A stretch of 17,164 bases of DNA from Gammaproteobacteria bacterium (GCA_026197015.1 JAPHRB010000085.1:1-17164), one strand, 5' to 3'. Shown: positions 6,829 to 14,286, counted from the stretch's first letter. Made by a program: numbers and translations. Notes: generated by a model from the letters alone, not told the origin.

Positions 6829-7272
6829 TTATTTGAGGCTTCCTGCTTTTCGCGCCCTGGCAAGCTCGTCGAATGTAATGGCTCTGGCTTTACTGCCCCA
6901 GGATGAACGCTGATAATTGACCAGTTTTAGCAGTTCGCTGTCATTAAGGCGACCGACGTATCCTATAGGCGGCATCCTGCCGGAATACATCTGATTGTTC
7001 ACTATCAGTCCACCGTGGTAGCCGAAAATGATCCGCCGCAAATATTTCTGAATGTTTTCCGGGTCGTCTGAATTAACCTGAGCGTTGTCAGCTAGCGGCG
7101 GAAAGATACCTGGAACACCATTACCATCAGGTTGATGGCACGCGGCACAGTGCTGCATATATAGACCCTCACCCATTGAGCTTGCCTGAACAGGTGAGAT
7201 GCTTAGCAATAGAGCGGCAGTCGTAACTACAGCAGAGCTGGTTATTGACATCGTCTTATTTAGAATTTTCAT
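6829..7272 (-). CDS. Monoheme class I cytochrome c, periplasmic
   Basis: A 147-residue protein with a signal peptide (hydrophobic 12-29, cleavage near VQA|SS at about 30). One CAACH heme motif is at 42-46, followed by the QPDGNGVPGIFPPLADN signature of small soluble class I cytochromes. The distal Met ligand is most likely M100 in RMPPIGYVG, and the C-terminal helix carries LNDSELLKLVNYQRSSWG. It is a typical periplasmic electron shuttle of the cytochrome c551/c552 type, delivering electrons to or from oxidases or reductases. It converges on the kinase operon and has its own upstream region. The start is supported by TGAGGAAAA seven to eight bases before the ATG. A dyad resembling the sigma-54 enhancer sites lies about 130 bp upstream, hinting at shared control. 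Confidence 0.9.
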   Translation of the reverse strand: MKILNKTMSITSSAVVTTAALLLSISPVQASSMGEGLYMQHCAACHQPDGNGVPGIFPPLADNAQVNSDDPENIQKYLRRIIFGYHGGLIVNNQMYSGRMPPIGYVGRLNDSELLKLVNYQRSSWGSKARAITFDELARARKAGSLK

Positions 7273-7400
7273 TTTGTCTTTTCCTCAGTAAAACATGTAG
7301 GCTGGTGTTAGTTTACCAACTCCAACGATTATAATCGCATATTGAATAATCATTTATACATTATTCTGTAAATATCCCCAATCAATACCAGCCTGGCATT

Positions 7401-7417
7401 TGCAATATAATATTGCA
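7401..7417. promoter_or_regulatory. TGCAAT-N5-ATTGCA dyad, possible operator
   Basis: This is a perfect inverted repeat with 8-bp arms around a single central A (TGCAATAT-A-ATATTGCA). Its outer half-sites TGCAAT/ATTGCA are the same as those in the dyad at 944-964, though the spacing is 5 rather than 7. It lies about 130 bp upstream of the monoheme cytochrome start, on the side of its promoter. No -24/-12 promoter was found between the dyad and the gene. Confidence 0.35.
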
Positions 7418-7630
7418 TTGTTGTAAATAGCCAGTTTAAGGTTTATTTAATATATGCTTGAAAAACGGGATTGTAATAAAAAATTAAAAAGGTAGTTTGT
7501 GCGTTATATTGTCTAACGCTGTTGTAGAAAAACCTGATAAAAGTGCATTTTTATTCACGTATCCAATGACTATCATAGGTTTGTACTGGTAAATATAATT
7601 CAAGATTTTGTTCTTATTGAGGTAACGTCA

Positions 7631-7668
7631 AAAGCTTGAGCACAATAGAGATAAGGTGCCCGAGCTTT
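7631..7668 (-). terminator. Imperfect hairpin downstream of the Rap1a-like gene
   Basis: Arms 7631-7643 and 7656-7668 pair at 11 of 13 positions with one further G-T wobble and a 12-nt loop. Read on the - strand it lies about 80 bp past the stop of the Rap1a-like gene and ends in a short TTTT. It is a possible terminator for that gene, with weak evidence. Confidence 0.3.
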
Positions 7669-7745
7669 CTACTACAAACGTTTGTTGAATTTTATGGTAA
7701 ATCTGTGTATTAACCGTTTTGGGTTGTGTTTTTTGAGCAGACCAT

Positions 7746-8141
7746 TCAATTTGAACAGGAGTAGGTGTTTGCAAGTGCTTCAAGTGCAATTTGTGCTGCT
7801 GGTCGACTCAGGTCGCTGTCCCGGCTAGCCGCATATAGAATATAAGTTTTAGCCAGATTTCGAGATGATGCATCCTCAGGCAGACAAATTTTCAGTGTTT
7901 CAGGTTGTGCGGGTGAGTGCAGAGTAAGACGTATAGTCTCTTCTACACCGCTAATGAAACCCCAGCAATATCTTTGACGTTGTCTACCAAGAGACGTTAG
8001 TGAGCTTGATGAACAATATGTTAATAAATCCTGGGCAGTTAGCTGCTGAGGAAAAATGGTTTGAGTGTTATTCGTATCCTCTTTTCCTGTAGCGGCCCCA
8101 CAGACGAAAAAAAACAGAATACAAATATAGTTAATCTTCAT
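7746..8141 (-). CDS. Rap1a/Tai-family-like small secreted protein
   Basis: I start it at the ATG at 8141 (131 residues), because AACGAGGTAAAC just upstream is a good ribosome binding site and a signal peptide follows directly (hydrophobic about 4-18). A longer in-frame start at 8222 has neither. The mature protein has four Cys (C43, C59, C86, C129) in the pattern of the Rap1a/Tai domain: L..YC, then RYCWGFISGVEE, then ICLPEDASSRNLAKTYILYAAS, and the ending A..ALEALANTYSC. Characterised members of this family are periplasmic immunity proteins against type VI secretion amidase effectors such as Ssp1 and Tae4. Many homologues have no effector next to them, and none is seen here, so an immunity role is only a possibility. 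The disulfide arrangement implies a periplasmic location. The assignment comes from remembered family motifs rather than a search. Confidence 0.68.
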   Translation of the reverse strand: MKINYICILFFFVCGAATGKEDTNNTQTIFPQQLTAQDLLTYCSSSSLTSLGRQRQRYCWGFISGVEETIRLTLHSPAQPETLKICLPEDASSRNLAKTYILYAASRDSDLSRPAAQIALEALANTYSCSN

Positions 8142-8441
8142 GTTTACCTCGTTAATACATCGCTGTATAAGCCACAAGTGTGTAATAGAGTAATAATATA
8201 AAATATTAGTATTTATTATCAACCGACCCTGTTTTTATTGCAACACTGTCGAGTGTAGTTAACTTAAATGCCGCTATAACATATCCATACAGCAATAATT
8301 ACTCATTTCACTTAAAACCCTTTAATTACCCTGATAATTTAATAAACGTTAAAGATTGTTAATTATGAGGTGTGTCTATCGAAGTCAGTCCCTTGACTGT
8401 ATACACTTCGCTAACAACTTATTACCCAGGATTAATGAAAA
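8142..8441. other. Divergent intergenic region between the Rap1a-like and ComEA-like genes
   Basis: This is 300 bp of AT-rich DNA holding the promoters of both divergent genes, but no strong -35/-10 pair stands out. A small inverted repeat CAGTC-cctt-GACTG (8386-8399) lies about 45 bp before the ComEA-like start and overlaps a TTGACT hexamer (8393-8398) that could be a -35 element. No further gene is seen. Confidence 0.35.
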
Positions 8442-9047
8442 ATGAAAACAAATTCTAAAGTTAGCATGATTCGATCAGTACCTGTCTGGAAACACTCTTT
8501 GAAATTTTTACTCTTGTTGGCTGTGATGATAATGGTTATGAAGCCTGTTATGGCTGACACGGTTAATATTAATAAGGCAAATATTGAAACTTTACAGCAA
8601 AATTTACAAGGCGTCGGCCCGGTAAAAGCACAGGCTATTATTGACTATAGAAAAAAGAATGGGCCATTCAAGTCGGTTAATGATCTTAAGAATGTTTCAG
8701 GTTTTGGTGATGAAATTATAAATAATAATAAAAAGAATATATCTACCTCTCGTGGTTTAACAAGAGCAGATGAAAATAAAGAGCGTAATAATACAAGGAA
8801 GGTTGAAAAATCAAAGTCTGTAGATCGTGACGATGATGGCAAAGGCAAGAAATATGATAAGGATAGTAAGACCAGGAAAGATAAAAAGGATAAAAAAGAC
8901 AAGAAGTCTAAGAAAGACAAAAAAGACAAGAAGTTAAAGAAGGATAAAAATTTTAAGAAAGATAAAAAATCTAAAAAAGACAAGAAAGATAAGGAGTCTA
9001 AAAAAGACAGGAAATCTAAAAAGTCTAAGAAGGATAAAAAAGACTAA
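8442..9047 (+). CDS. ComEA-like helix-hairpin-helix protein with a Lys/Asp-rich tail
   Basis: A 201-residue protein. Residues 1-38 form a signal peptide or membrane anchor (hydrophobic 20-33, possible cleavage VMA|DT). Residues 41-106 match the ComEA-type double helix-hairpin-helix DNA-binding module: VNINKANIETL, the GVGPVKAQAIIDYRKKNGPF hairpin, then the second hairpin VSGFGDEII. The second hairpin is followed by NNNKKN rather than the usual basic helix. Residues 107-201 are a low-complexity tail dominated by KKDK and KKSK units, strongly basic and presumably unstructured. ComEA proteins bind incoming double-stranded DNA in the periplasm during natural transformation. Short ComEA-like proteins of about 90-110 residues are common in Gammaproteobacteria, so the tail roughly doubles the size. 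The ribosome binding site is AGGA about 10 bases before the ATG. dprA, which encodes a transformation factor, lies in the same window but not in the same operon. Confidence 0.82.
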   Translation: MKTNSKVSMIRSVPVWKHSLKFLLLLAVMIMVMKPVMADTVNINKANIETLQQNLQGVGPVKAQAIIDYRKKNGPFKSVNDLKNVSGFGDEIINNNKKNISTSRGLTRADENKERNNTRKVEKSKSVDRDDDGKGKKYDKDSKTRKDKKDKKDKKSKKDKKDKKLKKDKNFKKDKKSKKDKKDKESKKDRKSKKSKKDKKD

Positions 9048-9147
9048 TAGTTATGTTGGTGAAGTTGGTTTAAGTGAGTGAATAGAGTATAAAACCCTAT
9101 AATTTAGATTAAAATATGGCTAACAGGCTGGTTACGGATATAAGTTT

Positions 9148-9699
9148 TTATTCTCTTATAACAGTATCTGATGTTATATCTTTGATCTGAGTGGGTTGGC
9201 CGCTACGTATGCTTTGATAATCAATATACAAGTCAACATTACTAGAAAAATATTGATTACTTTGCTGGCTCGTGATTGCAGGTGATGAACCAGAAGGGTT
9301 GGCGCTTGTAGATATTAATGGCTGGTTAATTAACTGACATAATTTAATTATAAGTGGGTGTTTTGAAACGCGAACAGCCACCTTTTTATGTTTTCCACTG
9401 ACCCAGCTCGGGGTGAATGGCGACTTATTTACTAACCAGGTTGTGACTGATTTTTCACTTAATATTTTTTGTTTTTCTTTGGCTGATATGTCTATATAGG
9501 GTGCAAGTTGCTTTATATCACCGGCAACAATAATCAGGCCCTTATCAATGGGTCTTTTTTTTAGATGAAGAATTCGTTTTACGGCTGATTCATTTAATGG
9601 GTCACAGCCTAAACCAAAAACTGATTCAGTGGGGTAGGAAATGACTCCGCCATCTTTAATGATTTTTGCTGCTTGTTCAATTTGAGAATTTTCAGGCAT
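9148..9699 (-). CDS. tsaC: Threonylcarbamoyl-AMP synthase (TsaC/YrdC type)
   Basis: A 183-residue protein covering the whole YrdC domain, the usual length for the short TsaC form without the Sua5 extension. The motifs are YPTESVFGLGCDP at 22-34, KKRPIDKGLIIVA at 47-59 (nucleotide and bicarbonate/threonine pocket) and STSANPSG in the C-terminal half. The enzyme makes L-threonylcarbamoyl-AMP from threonine, bicarbonate and ATP; TsaBDE then transfers the group to A37 of ANN-decoding tRNAs in the cytoplasm. It is the last gene of the - strand series after topA, separated from it by a repeat-containing gap of 162 bp. The start has a modest CAGGG ribosome binding site. Confidence 0.93.
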   Translation of the reverse strand: MPENSQIEQAAKIIKDGGVISYPTESVFGLGCDPLNESAVKRILHLKKRPIDKGLIIVAGDIKQLAPYIDISAKEKQKILSEKSVTTWLVNKSPFTPSWVSGKHKKVAVRVSKHPLIIKLCQLINQPLISTSANPSGSSPAITSQQSNQYFSSNVDLYIDYQSIRSGQPTQIKDITSDTVIRE

Positions 9700-9737
9700 A
9701 TTTGCCCTGGATTAACTTTTTTAAAGAAAAAGAAAAT

Positions 9738-9855
9738 AACGCAAATGAACGCAAATAAAAGCAAAAACATATTCTGCATGCCGCAGGCACGATATGCTTG
9801 TCCTTTATTCTCAAGCATTTGCGTTCATTTGCGTTCATTTGCGTTCATTCGCGTT
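9738..9855. repeat. Inverted arrays of a 10-bp GCGTTCATTT unit around a 60-bp core
   Basis: The right arm (9817-9855) is four near-identical tandem copies of ATTTGCGTTC, the last with one change. The left arm (9738-9756) is the exact reverse complement of two units, so the arms can form a 19-bp perfect stem in more than one register. The 60-bp core holds smaller nested repeats: CATAT/ATATG and, inside it, TGCC-gca-GGCA. The element fills most of the topA-tsaC gap and ends only 7 bp from the topA stop. It looks like a non-coding interspersed repeat; a function in transcription termination is possible but there is no T-run after it. Confidence 0.75.
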
Positions 9856-9861
9856 TTCTTT

Positions 9862-12348
9862 TTAGTCTTTTTTCTTTACAGCTTTCTTTTTAGCCGTTTT
9901 CTTTTTCACTGTTTTTTTCTTCGTTGCTTTTTTCTTAACAGTTTTCTTTTTGGCTACTTTTTTCTTAGAAACCTTCTTTTTGGCGGCTTTTTTCTTTTTG
10001 CCTTTGCGTTCCGGCGCTGCTTCTATAAGCTCTTCGCATTCTTTCAGGGTTAGGCTGGCAGGTTCCCTGTCTTTTGGTATTTTGGCGTTTTTATTGCCGT
10101 CGGTAATATATGGGCCATATCGACCATTGAGAACTTGAATTTCAGAGTTATCGAAAGTTTTAATGTATTTATTCGCTTCGAATTCTTTTTTCTCTCTTAC
10201 CAGTATCATCGCTGTTTCAAAATCGATATTGTAAGGGTCTATGCCTTTTTCCTGAAATTCTTTACGGATAGAAACAAAAAATTTGCCGAATTTAACATAA
10301 GGCCCAAAACGACCTACGTTACTGCTTACTTCTTCTCCTTCATCTGTTTCACCCAGAACCCTGGGTAATACGAATAAATCGTAAACATTGTCCATGGTGA
10401 TGTCGGCCATTTTCTGGCCGGGTTTCAAACTGGCAAAGCGCGGTTTGTCTTCGTCATCTTTATCACCGATTTGTGCGAATGAACCATAAGGGCCCATACG
10501 TACAGTAATGGGTTTACCGCTTTCCTTGTCGATGCCGATTTCACGACTTTGAGCAACATCTGCGCGACTCACGTTTTCATCTATGTCTTCTACTTTTTTG
10601 ATGAATGGTGTCCAGAAATTTTCCATTAATGGTAGCCATTCACTTTCACCACGAGAGATAGCATCAAGCTCATCTTCCAGGCGTGCAGTAAAATCGTAGT
10701 CTACATAGGTTTCAAAATATTGAGTTAAGAATTGATTAACAATTCTTCCCATATCTGTCGGTGTAAAACGACGATTTTCATTTTCAACATATTCACGGAA
10801 TACCAGTGTCGAAATTATATTTGCATAGGTAGAAGGTCGGCCAATACCGTATTCTTCTAACGCCTTTACCAAACTTGCTTCTGTGTATCTTGGTGGTGGT
10901 TTGGTAAAATGTTGATTTGTAACTATGTTTAATAATTTCAAATCTTCACCTTCTTCTAGAGGAGGCAGGAATTTTTCATCATCATTCTTGTTCTTGTTTT
11001 CAGTTTCCGAGTCATTGTCTGAGTCGTTTTCTGTTTCGGTATCGTCCTGGTCTTCCATATAAACAGCCATAAAACCAGGGTGTTTAATAGTCGAACCATT
11101 TGCGCGGAACTGATTTTTTTCACCACAATTTAAATCAACAGCAACCGTATCTAATGTAGCCTGTACCATTTGACAGGCCACCGTACGTTTCCATATTAAT
11201 TCGTATAATTTGAATTGATCAGGTTTTAATGCACTTTTTATTTTGTCTGGAATGTGATTCACAAATGTTGGGCGAATAGCTTCATGAGCTTCCTGTGCAT
11301 TTTTAGATTTATTTTTAAATACACGGGCTTCGTCTGGCAGGTTGTCTTTGCCATAACGTTTTGAAATTAAATCACGTAACTCATCTAATGCATCCTGAGA
11401 TAACAATAATGAGTCGGTACGCATATAACTAATTAAACCAACTGTTTCACCATCACCTATGTCGATACCTTCGTATAATTGCTGAGCAGTACGCATGGTG
11501 CGTTGTGCAGAAAAACCTAATTTTCTTGATGCTTCCTGCTGCAAGGTAGATGTCGTAAATGGTGGAGATGGATTACGTTTTGTTTGTTTTTTGGTTATTT
11601 TAGTAACCGTTAACTTGCCATTAGCGGCACTGTTTAGTGACTTTTGTGCGGTTTCTGCCAGTTCTGTATTATTAATAGTAAACTGCGATACTTTCTCATT
11701 GTTATAAATGCGCAGTTTACTTGAGAACTTTTTATTGTCTTTTTCTGTGTCAGCTAAAATAGTCCAGTATTCTTTAGAATCAAAAGCCTCTATTTCTTCT
11801 TCACGGCTAACAATCATTCGAAGAGCGGGGCTTTGTACTCGCCCTGCAGATAAGCCGCGTTGTATTTTTTTCCACAACAATGGAGAAAGATTGAAGCCAA
11901 CCAGGTAATCCAGGGCGCGTCTGGCCTGCTGGGCATTGACCATAGGCATGGATAACTCACGTGGGTTATCCACGGCTTCTCTTAATGCGCGTTTGGTTAT
12001 TTCATTAAAAGCAATTCGGTGAACAGTTTTATCTTTAAGTGCGCCGGTTTCTTTTAACAGCTCATACAGGTGCCACGAAATGGCTTCTCCCTCGCGGTCG
12101 AGGTCGGTCGCGAGATAGAGGGTGTCAGCTTTTTTTAAGGCTTTCTTGATGGCTTCAACATGTTTCTCATTTTTTTCAATGAGTTGATACTTCATACTGA
12201 AGTGATCATCCGGGTCAATAGCGCCCGTTTTCGGGATTAAATCACGAACATGTCCATAAGATGCCAGTACATGAAAGCCCTTGCCCAAATATTTTTTTAT
12301 TGTTTTAGCTTTAGCCGGTGACTCTACAATTAACAGACTGTTACTCAT
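9862..12348 (-). CDS. topA: DNA topoisomerase I (type IA) with a lysine-repeat tail
   Basis: An 828-residue enzyme that relaxes negative supercoils by cutting one strand. The Toprim domain at the N-terminus has E9 and the DxD pair D82/D84 (TDLDREGEA), and the catalytic Tyr is Y308 in GLISYMRTDS. The core also contains the SAGRVQSPALR signature (167-177). After the core come short repeats of the Toprim-C-terminal type, with RFGPYVKFG and RYGPYITDG. I see no CxxC zinc-ribbon pairs, which E. coli TopA has. Instead the last 46 residues or so (783-828) are KKKxx units, as in topoisomerases that use a basic tail for DNA grip. An acidic, Asn/Glu/Asp-rich stretch precedes FLPPLEEGEDL, near the middle of the protein. 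It follows smg, the usual gammaproteobacterial order. Confidence 0.97.
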   Translation of the reverse strand: MSNSLLIVESPAKAKTIKKYLGKGFHVLASYGHVRDLIPKTGAIDPDDHFSMKYQLIEKNEKHVEAIKKALKKADTLYLATDLDREGEAISWHLYELLKETGALKDKTVHRIAFNEITKRALREAVDNPRELSMPMVNAQQARRALDYLVGFNLSPLLWKKIQRGLSAGRVQSPALRMIVSREEEIEAFDSKEYWTILADTEKDNKKFSSKLRIYNNEKVSQFTINNTELAETAQKSLNSAANGKLTVTKITKKQTKRNPSPPFTTSTLQQEASRKLGFSAQRTMRTAQQLYEGIDIGDGETVGLISYMRTDSLLLSQDALDELRDLISKRYGKDNLPDEARVFKNKSKNAQEAHEAIRPTFVNHIPDKIKSALKPDQFKLYELIWKRTVACQMVQATLDTVAVDLNCGEKNQFRANGSTIKHPGFMAVYMEDQDDTETENDSDNDSETENKNKNDDEKFLPPLEEGEDLKLLNIVTNQHFTKPPPRYTEASLVKALEEYGIGRPSTYANIISTLVFREYVENENRRFTPTDMGRIVNQFLTQYFETYVDYDFTARLEDELDAISRGESEWLPLMENFWTPFIKKVEDIDENVSRADVAQSREIGIDKESGKPITVRMGPYGSFAQIGDKDDEDKPRFASLKPGQKMADITMDNVYDLFVLPRVLGETDEGEEVSSNVGRFGPYVKFGKFFVSIRKEFQEKGIDPYNIDFETAMILVREKKEFEANKYIKTFDNSEIQVLNGRYGPYITDGNKNAKIPKDREPASLTLKECEELIEAAPERKGKKKKAAKKKVSKKKVAKKKTVKKKATKKKTVKKKTAKKKAVKKKD

Positions 12349-12433
12349 GTAATACTCATGATTATTGTTATATTTAATGAAATGTTTTTTTACTTTAGTA
12401 AATTTTTCTTAATATTGTTTGTTTATTTGCAAA

Positions 12434-12925
12434 TTAGTTTAAATAACTGCCTGTATTGGTATCAAAGATCAGGTTTTCCATCCAGGCATAAGCATTTTCT
12501 TCACCTGGCTGGCTATACAGCACGATCATAATAACCCACTTGAGCTGTTCAAGTTCGAGTTCAACATCTAATGCAATAACACGGTCTAAAATGACTTCGC
12601 GACTAACATCAGAAATAATCTGATTTTGCTCAAGGTGTATTAGAAAGCTAATGCAATCCGGTTCGAGCAGCATTTTTTCCAGCTCACTGTATATGCGCAC
12701 TGACTGTGAGTTGATAACAGGATTGTCGGCAGAAGAGGATAGAAGGTCTGTATGGATCTTAGCCAGGTCTTCTAACCAGTCAAAAGCAAGTAAAATATCA
12801 TGTTGTGGGAAACCCAGATCTTCAAGACGGTCGAACATATGTTCGTTTTCCGGCAGTACAGGGTTTTCATCAGTAATAATGTTTTCAAACAGATACATCA
12901 AAACATCAACTACATTTTGTTTCAT
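12434..12925 (-). CDS. smg: Smg protein (DUF494 family)
   Basis: A 163-residue protein covering the whole family, starting MKQNVVDVLMYLFENI and containing the conserved LEDLGFP, AFDWLEDL and QLKWVIMIVLYSQPGEENAYAWMENL stretches. Smg is a small, mostly helical, acidic cytoplasmic protein of unknown molecular function, widely conserved in Gamma- and Betaproteobacteria between dprA and topA or def-fmt. The start is supported by AGAGAGAA before the ATG. It lies 52 bp downstream of dprA and is probably cotranscribed with it; a hairpin sits in that gap directly ahead of the ribosome binding site. Confidence 0.93.
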   Translation of the reverse strand: MKQNVVDVLMYLFENIITDENPVLPENEHMFDRLEDLGFPQHDILLAFDWLEDLAKIHTDLLSSSADNPVINSQSVRIYSELEKMLLEPDCISFLIHLEQNQIISDVSREVILDRVIALDVELELEQLKWVIMIVLYSQPGEENAYAWMENLIFDTNTGSYLN

Positions 12926-12937
12926 TCGTTCTCTCTT

Positions 12938-12966
12938 AAGCTCTCATACTATATATGTATGAGCTT
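12938..12966 (-). promoter_or_regulatory. Hairpin just upstream of the smg ribosome binding site
   Basis: AAGCTC(TC)ATAC at 12938-12949 pairs with GTATGAGCTT at 12957-12966, ten pairs with a 2-nt bulge and a 7-nt AT-only loop. It sits in the dprA-smg gap. No T-run follows on either strand, so it is more likely a leader or processing structure than a terminator. Confidence 0.35.
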
Positions 12967-12977
12967 AGTTAACTATT

Positions 12978-14114
12978 TTAGTTCGTACTATTTAAAGTGC
13001 GAGAATACAGCCCATTTTCTGAAACCACCATGCCCTGTAACTCTAATATCAAGAGCATAGAGGCTATTTCAGATGCGTTCAGATTACTTCGTTCTACCAG
13101 TTCGTCAATAGCCACGGGTTCATACTCCATGTGTTTTAACAGACTCTGGTAGCTGGAATCAAGCTCACCATGTGTTTTTTCTGAACTAGTTTTAGCAGAT
13201 TCTGCGGCGCTAGTATGGCGAATTGAGCTGGAATTTACCAGTGGTAACAGTTCTTCTAGTATATCAGCGGCGTTTTCTACCAGTTTTGCACCTGATTTAA
13301 TTAGCTGATGACAGCCTTTTGACAGGGGATTATGGATGGAGCCAGGAATGGCAAAAATTTCACGTCCCTGTTCCATCGCGTGGCGCGTAGTGATCAACGA
13401 ACCACTGTTTATAGCCGCCTCAGTGACCAAAGTGCCTATGCTTAAACCGCTTATTATTCGATTCCGTTTCGGAAACAGGCCTTTATGTGGGTCGGTGCCA
13501 ATCGGTGATTCGCTAATCAGGCAGCCATTTTTAGAAATGGCTTCAGCAAGTCTGGTATTGGATTTGGGGTAAATAGTATGCAAACCATTAGCAACCACGG
13601 CAATACTGCCAGCCAGGCCTTTGAGTGCGCCTAGATGACATGCTGTGTCTATGCCAAGAGCTAAACCGCTGGTAATGGTTATTCCCGCATCAGAAAGGTG
13701 GTGAGCAAAATTTTCAGCAATTTGTCTGCCGGCGGCTGTAGGTGTGCGGCTGCCGACCATTGCCAGTTGTGTTTGATTTAGGTAATCGATATCACCAATA
13801 TAAAATAGCGCATAAGGTGGGTCATTTATTTCCAGTAGCTGCTGTGGGTACTGGTGATCATCATAAAACAAAATGCCATGCTCAGGATGCTCAAGCCAGG
13901 CCAGGTCTCGATCTATTTCTGAAATATTCAGCTCGTTAATTCGGTTTATCTGTGATTCATTAAGCTGCGCATGACTTAATTTACTGCTGCTCGCATCAAA
14001 AATAGCACCTGCACAGGAGAAGTTGCTAACGAGCTGATTAAGTGTTGTTGGTGGTAAAAAACAGCGCACCAGTTTTAACCGCTGATGTAAATCATCCTCT
14101 GATATTTCAGCCAT
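12978..14114 (-). CDS. dprA: DNA-processing protein DprA (Smf)
   Basis: I start it at ATG 14114 (378 residues, normal for the family). The frame is open to 14264, but that stretch crosses a promoter-like sequence and the lysM terminator and encodes no recognisable domain. An N-terminal SAM-like part is followed by the Rossmann DprA core with GSRTPT (121-126), SGLALGID (149-156), the HTIYP turn (179-183) and FPKRNRIISGLS (214-225). The C-terminus (about 325-372) is a winged-helix DML1-type domain (EPVAIDELVERSNLNASEIASMLLILELQGMV). DprA binds single-stranded DNA entering during transformation and loads RecA; it is also found in non-competent species. The ribosome binding site is weak (CGGA). 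smg follows after 52 bp. Confidence 0.95.
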   Translation of the reverse strand: MAEISEDDLHQRLKLVRCFLPPTTLNQLVSNFSCAGAIFDASSSKLSHAQLNESQINRINELNISEIDRDLAWLEHPEHGILFYDDHQYPQQLLEINDPPYALFYIGDIDYLNQTQLAMVGSRTPTAAGRQIAENFAHHLSDAGITITSGLALGIDTACHLGALKGLAGSIAVVANGLHTIYPKSNTRLAEAISKNGCLISESPIGTDPHKGLFPKRNRIISGLSIGTLVTEAAINSGSLITTRHAMEQGREIFAIPGSIHNPLSKGCHQLIKSGAKLVENAADILEELLPLVNSSSIRHTSAAESAKTSSEKTHGELDSSYQSLLKHMEYEPVAIDELVERSNLNASEIASMLLILELQGMVVSENGLYSRTLNSTN

Positions 14115-14150
14115 AAACGTGTCCGTGAGTGTAAATTTAAAAAACAGTAG

Positions 14151-14178
14151 TTTATAGGTAATGAATTCAGAAAGGCAA
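14151..14178 (-). promoter_or_regulatory. Candidate sigma-70 promoter for dprA
   Basis: On the - strand TTGCCT (14178-14173), a 16-bp spacer and TATAAA (14156-14151) lie about 37 bp before the dprA ATG at 14114. The position between the lysM terminator and the dprA start fits a dprA-smg-topA promoter. Confidence 0.45.
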
Positions 14179-14248
14179 ATGAAGCGAGTATTTATCTGTA
14201 TTTTGAGATTAGAAATAGGTGTTAGTTTGAAAAGCAGGTTTTTCAGGC

Positions 14249-14286
14249 AAAAAAAAGCTGGCACCTAACTTTCAGGTTGCCAGCTT
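14249..14286 (-). terminator. Intrinsic terminator of the lysM gene
   Basis: Read on the - strand, AAGCTGGCA-a-CCT pairs with AGG-TGCCAGCTT (12 pairs, one bulged base, 7-nt loop). It is followed by eight T (14256-14249, partly shared with the stem). It lies about 30 bp after the lysM stop and separates that gene from dprA. Confidence 0.88.

Larger units (their letters stand above)
7273..7745. other. AT-rich intergenic region with palindromes, no gene seen
   Basis: This is 473 bp without a convincing reading frame on either strand. It holds a perfect 12-bp palindrome CGATTATAATCG (7326-7337), which supplies a TATAAT box on the - strand about 55 bp before the cytochrome start, the 17-bp dyad at 7401-7417, an imperfect hairpin at 7631-7668 and the palindrome ACAAACGTTTGT (7674-7685). 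It probably contains the promoter region of the monoheme cytochrome and the 3' end of the Rap1a-like transcript. Confidence 0.5.

Noticed and set aside
8142..8222. Longer start for the Rap1a-like gene
   Set aside because: The extra 27 residues would precede a good signal peptide, and the ribosome binding site GAGGT lies right before the internal ATG at 8141.
8645..8983. 112-residue - strand frame opposite the ComEA-like gene
   Set aside because: The SFLSFLKFL repeats are the antisense of the KKDK tail; the ComEA-like frame has a signal peptide, the helix-hairpin-helix domain and a ribosome binding site.
9817..9855. CRISPR-like array
   Set aside because: The 10-bp units are directly adjacent with no spacers, and no cas genes are present.
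9673..10053. 126-residue + strand reading frame covering the repeat and the topA tail
   Set aside because: It is antisense to the end of topA and runs through the non-coding GCGTTCATTT repeat. The Phe/Leu-rich product is what antisense reading of Lys codons gives.
14115..14264. N-terminal extension of dprA by 50 residues
   Set aside because: It crosses the candidate dprA promoter and part of the lysM terminator, and DprA homology begins near the Met at 14114.
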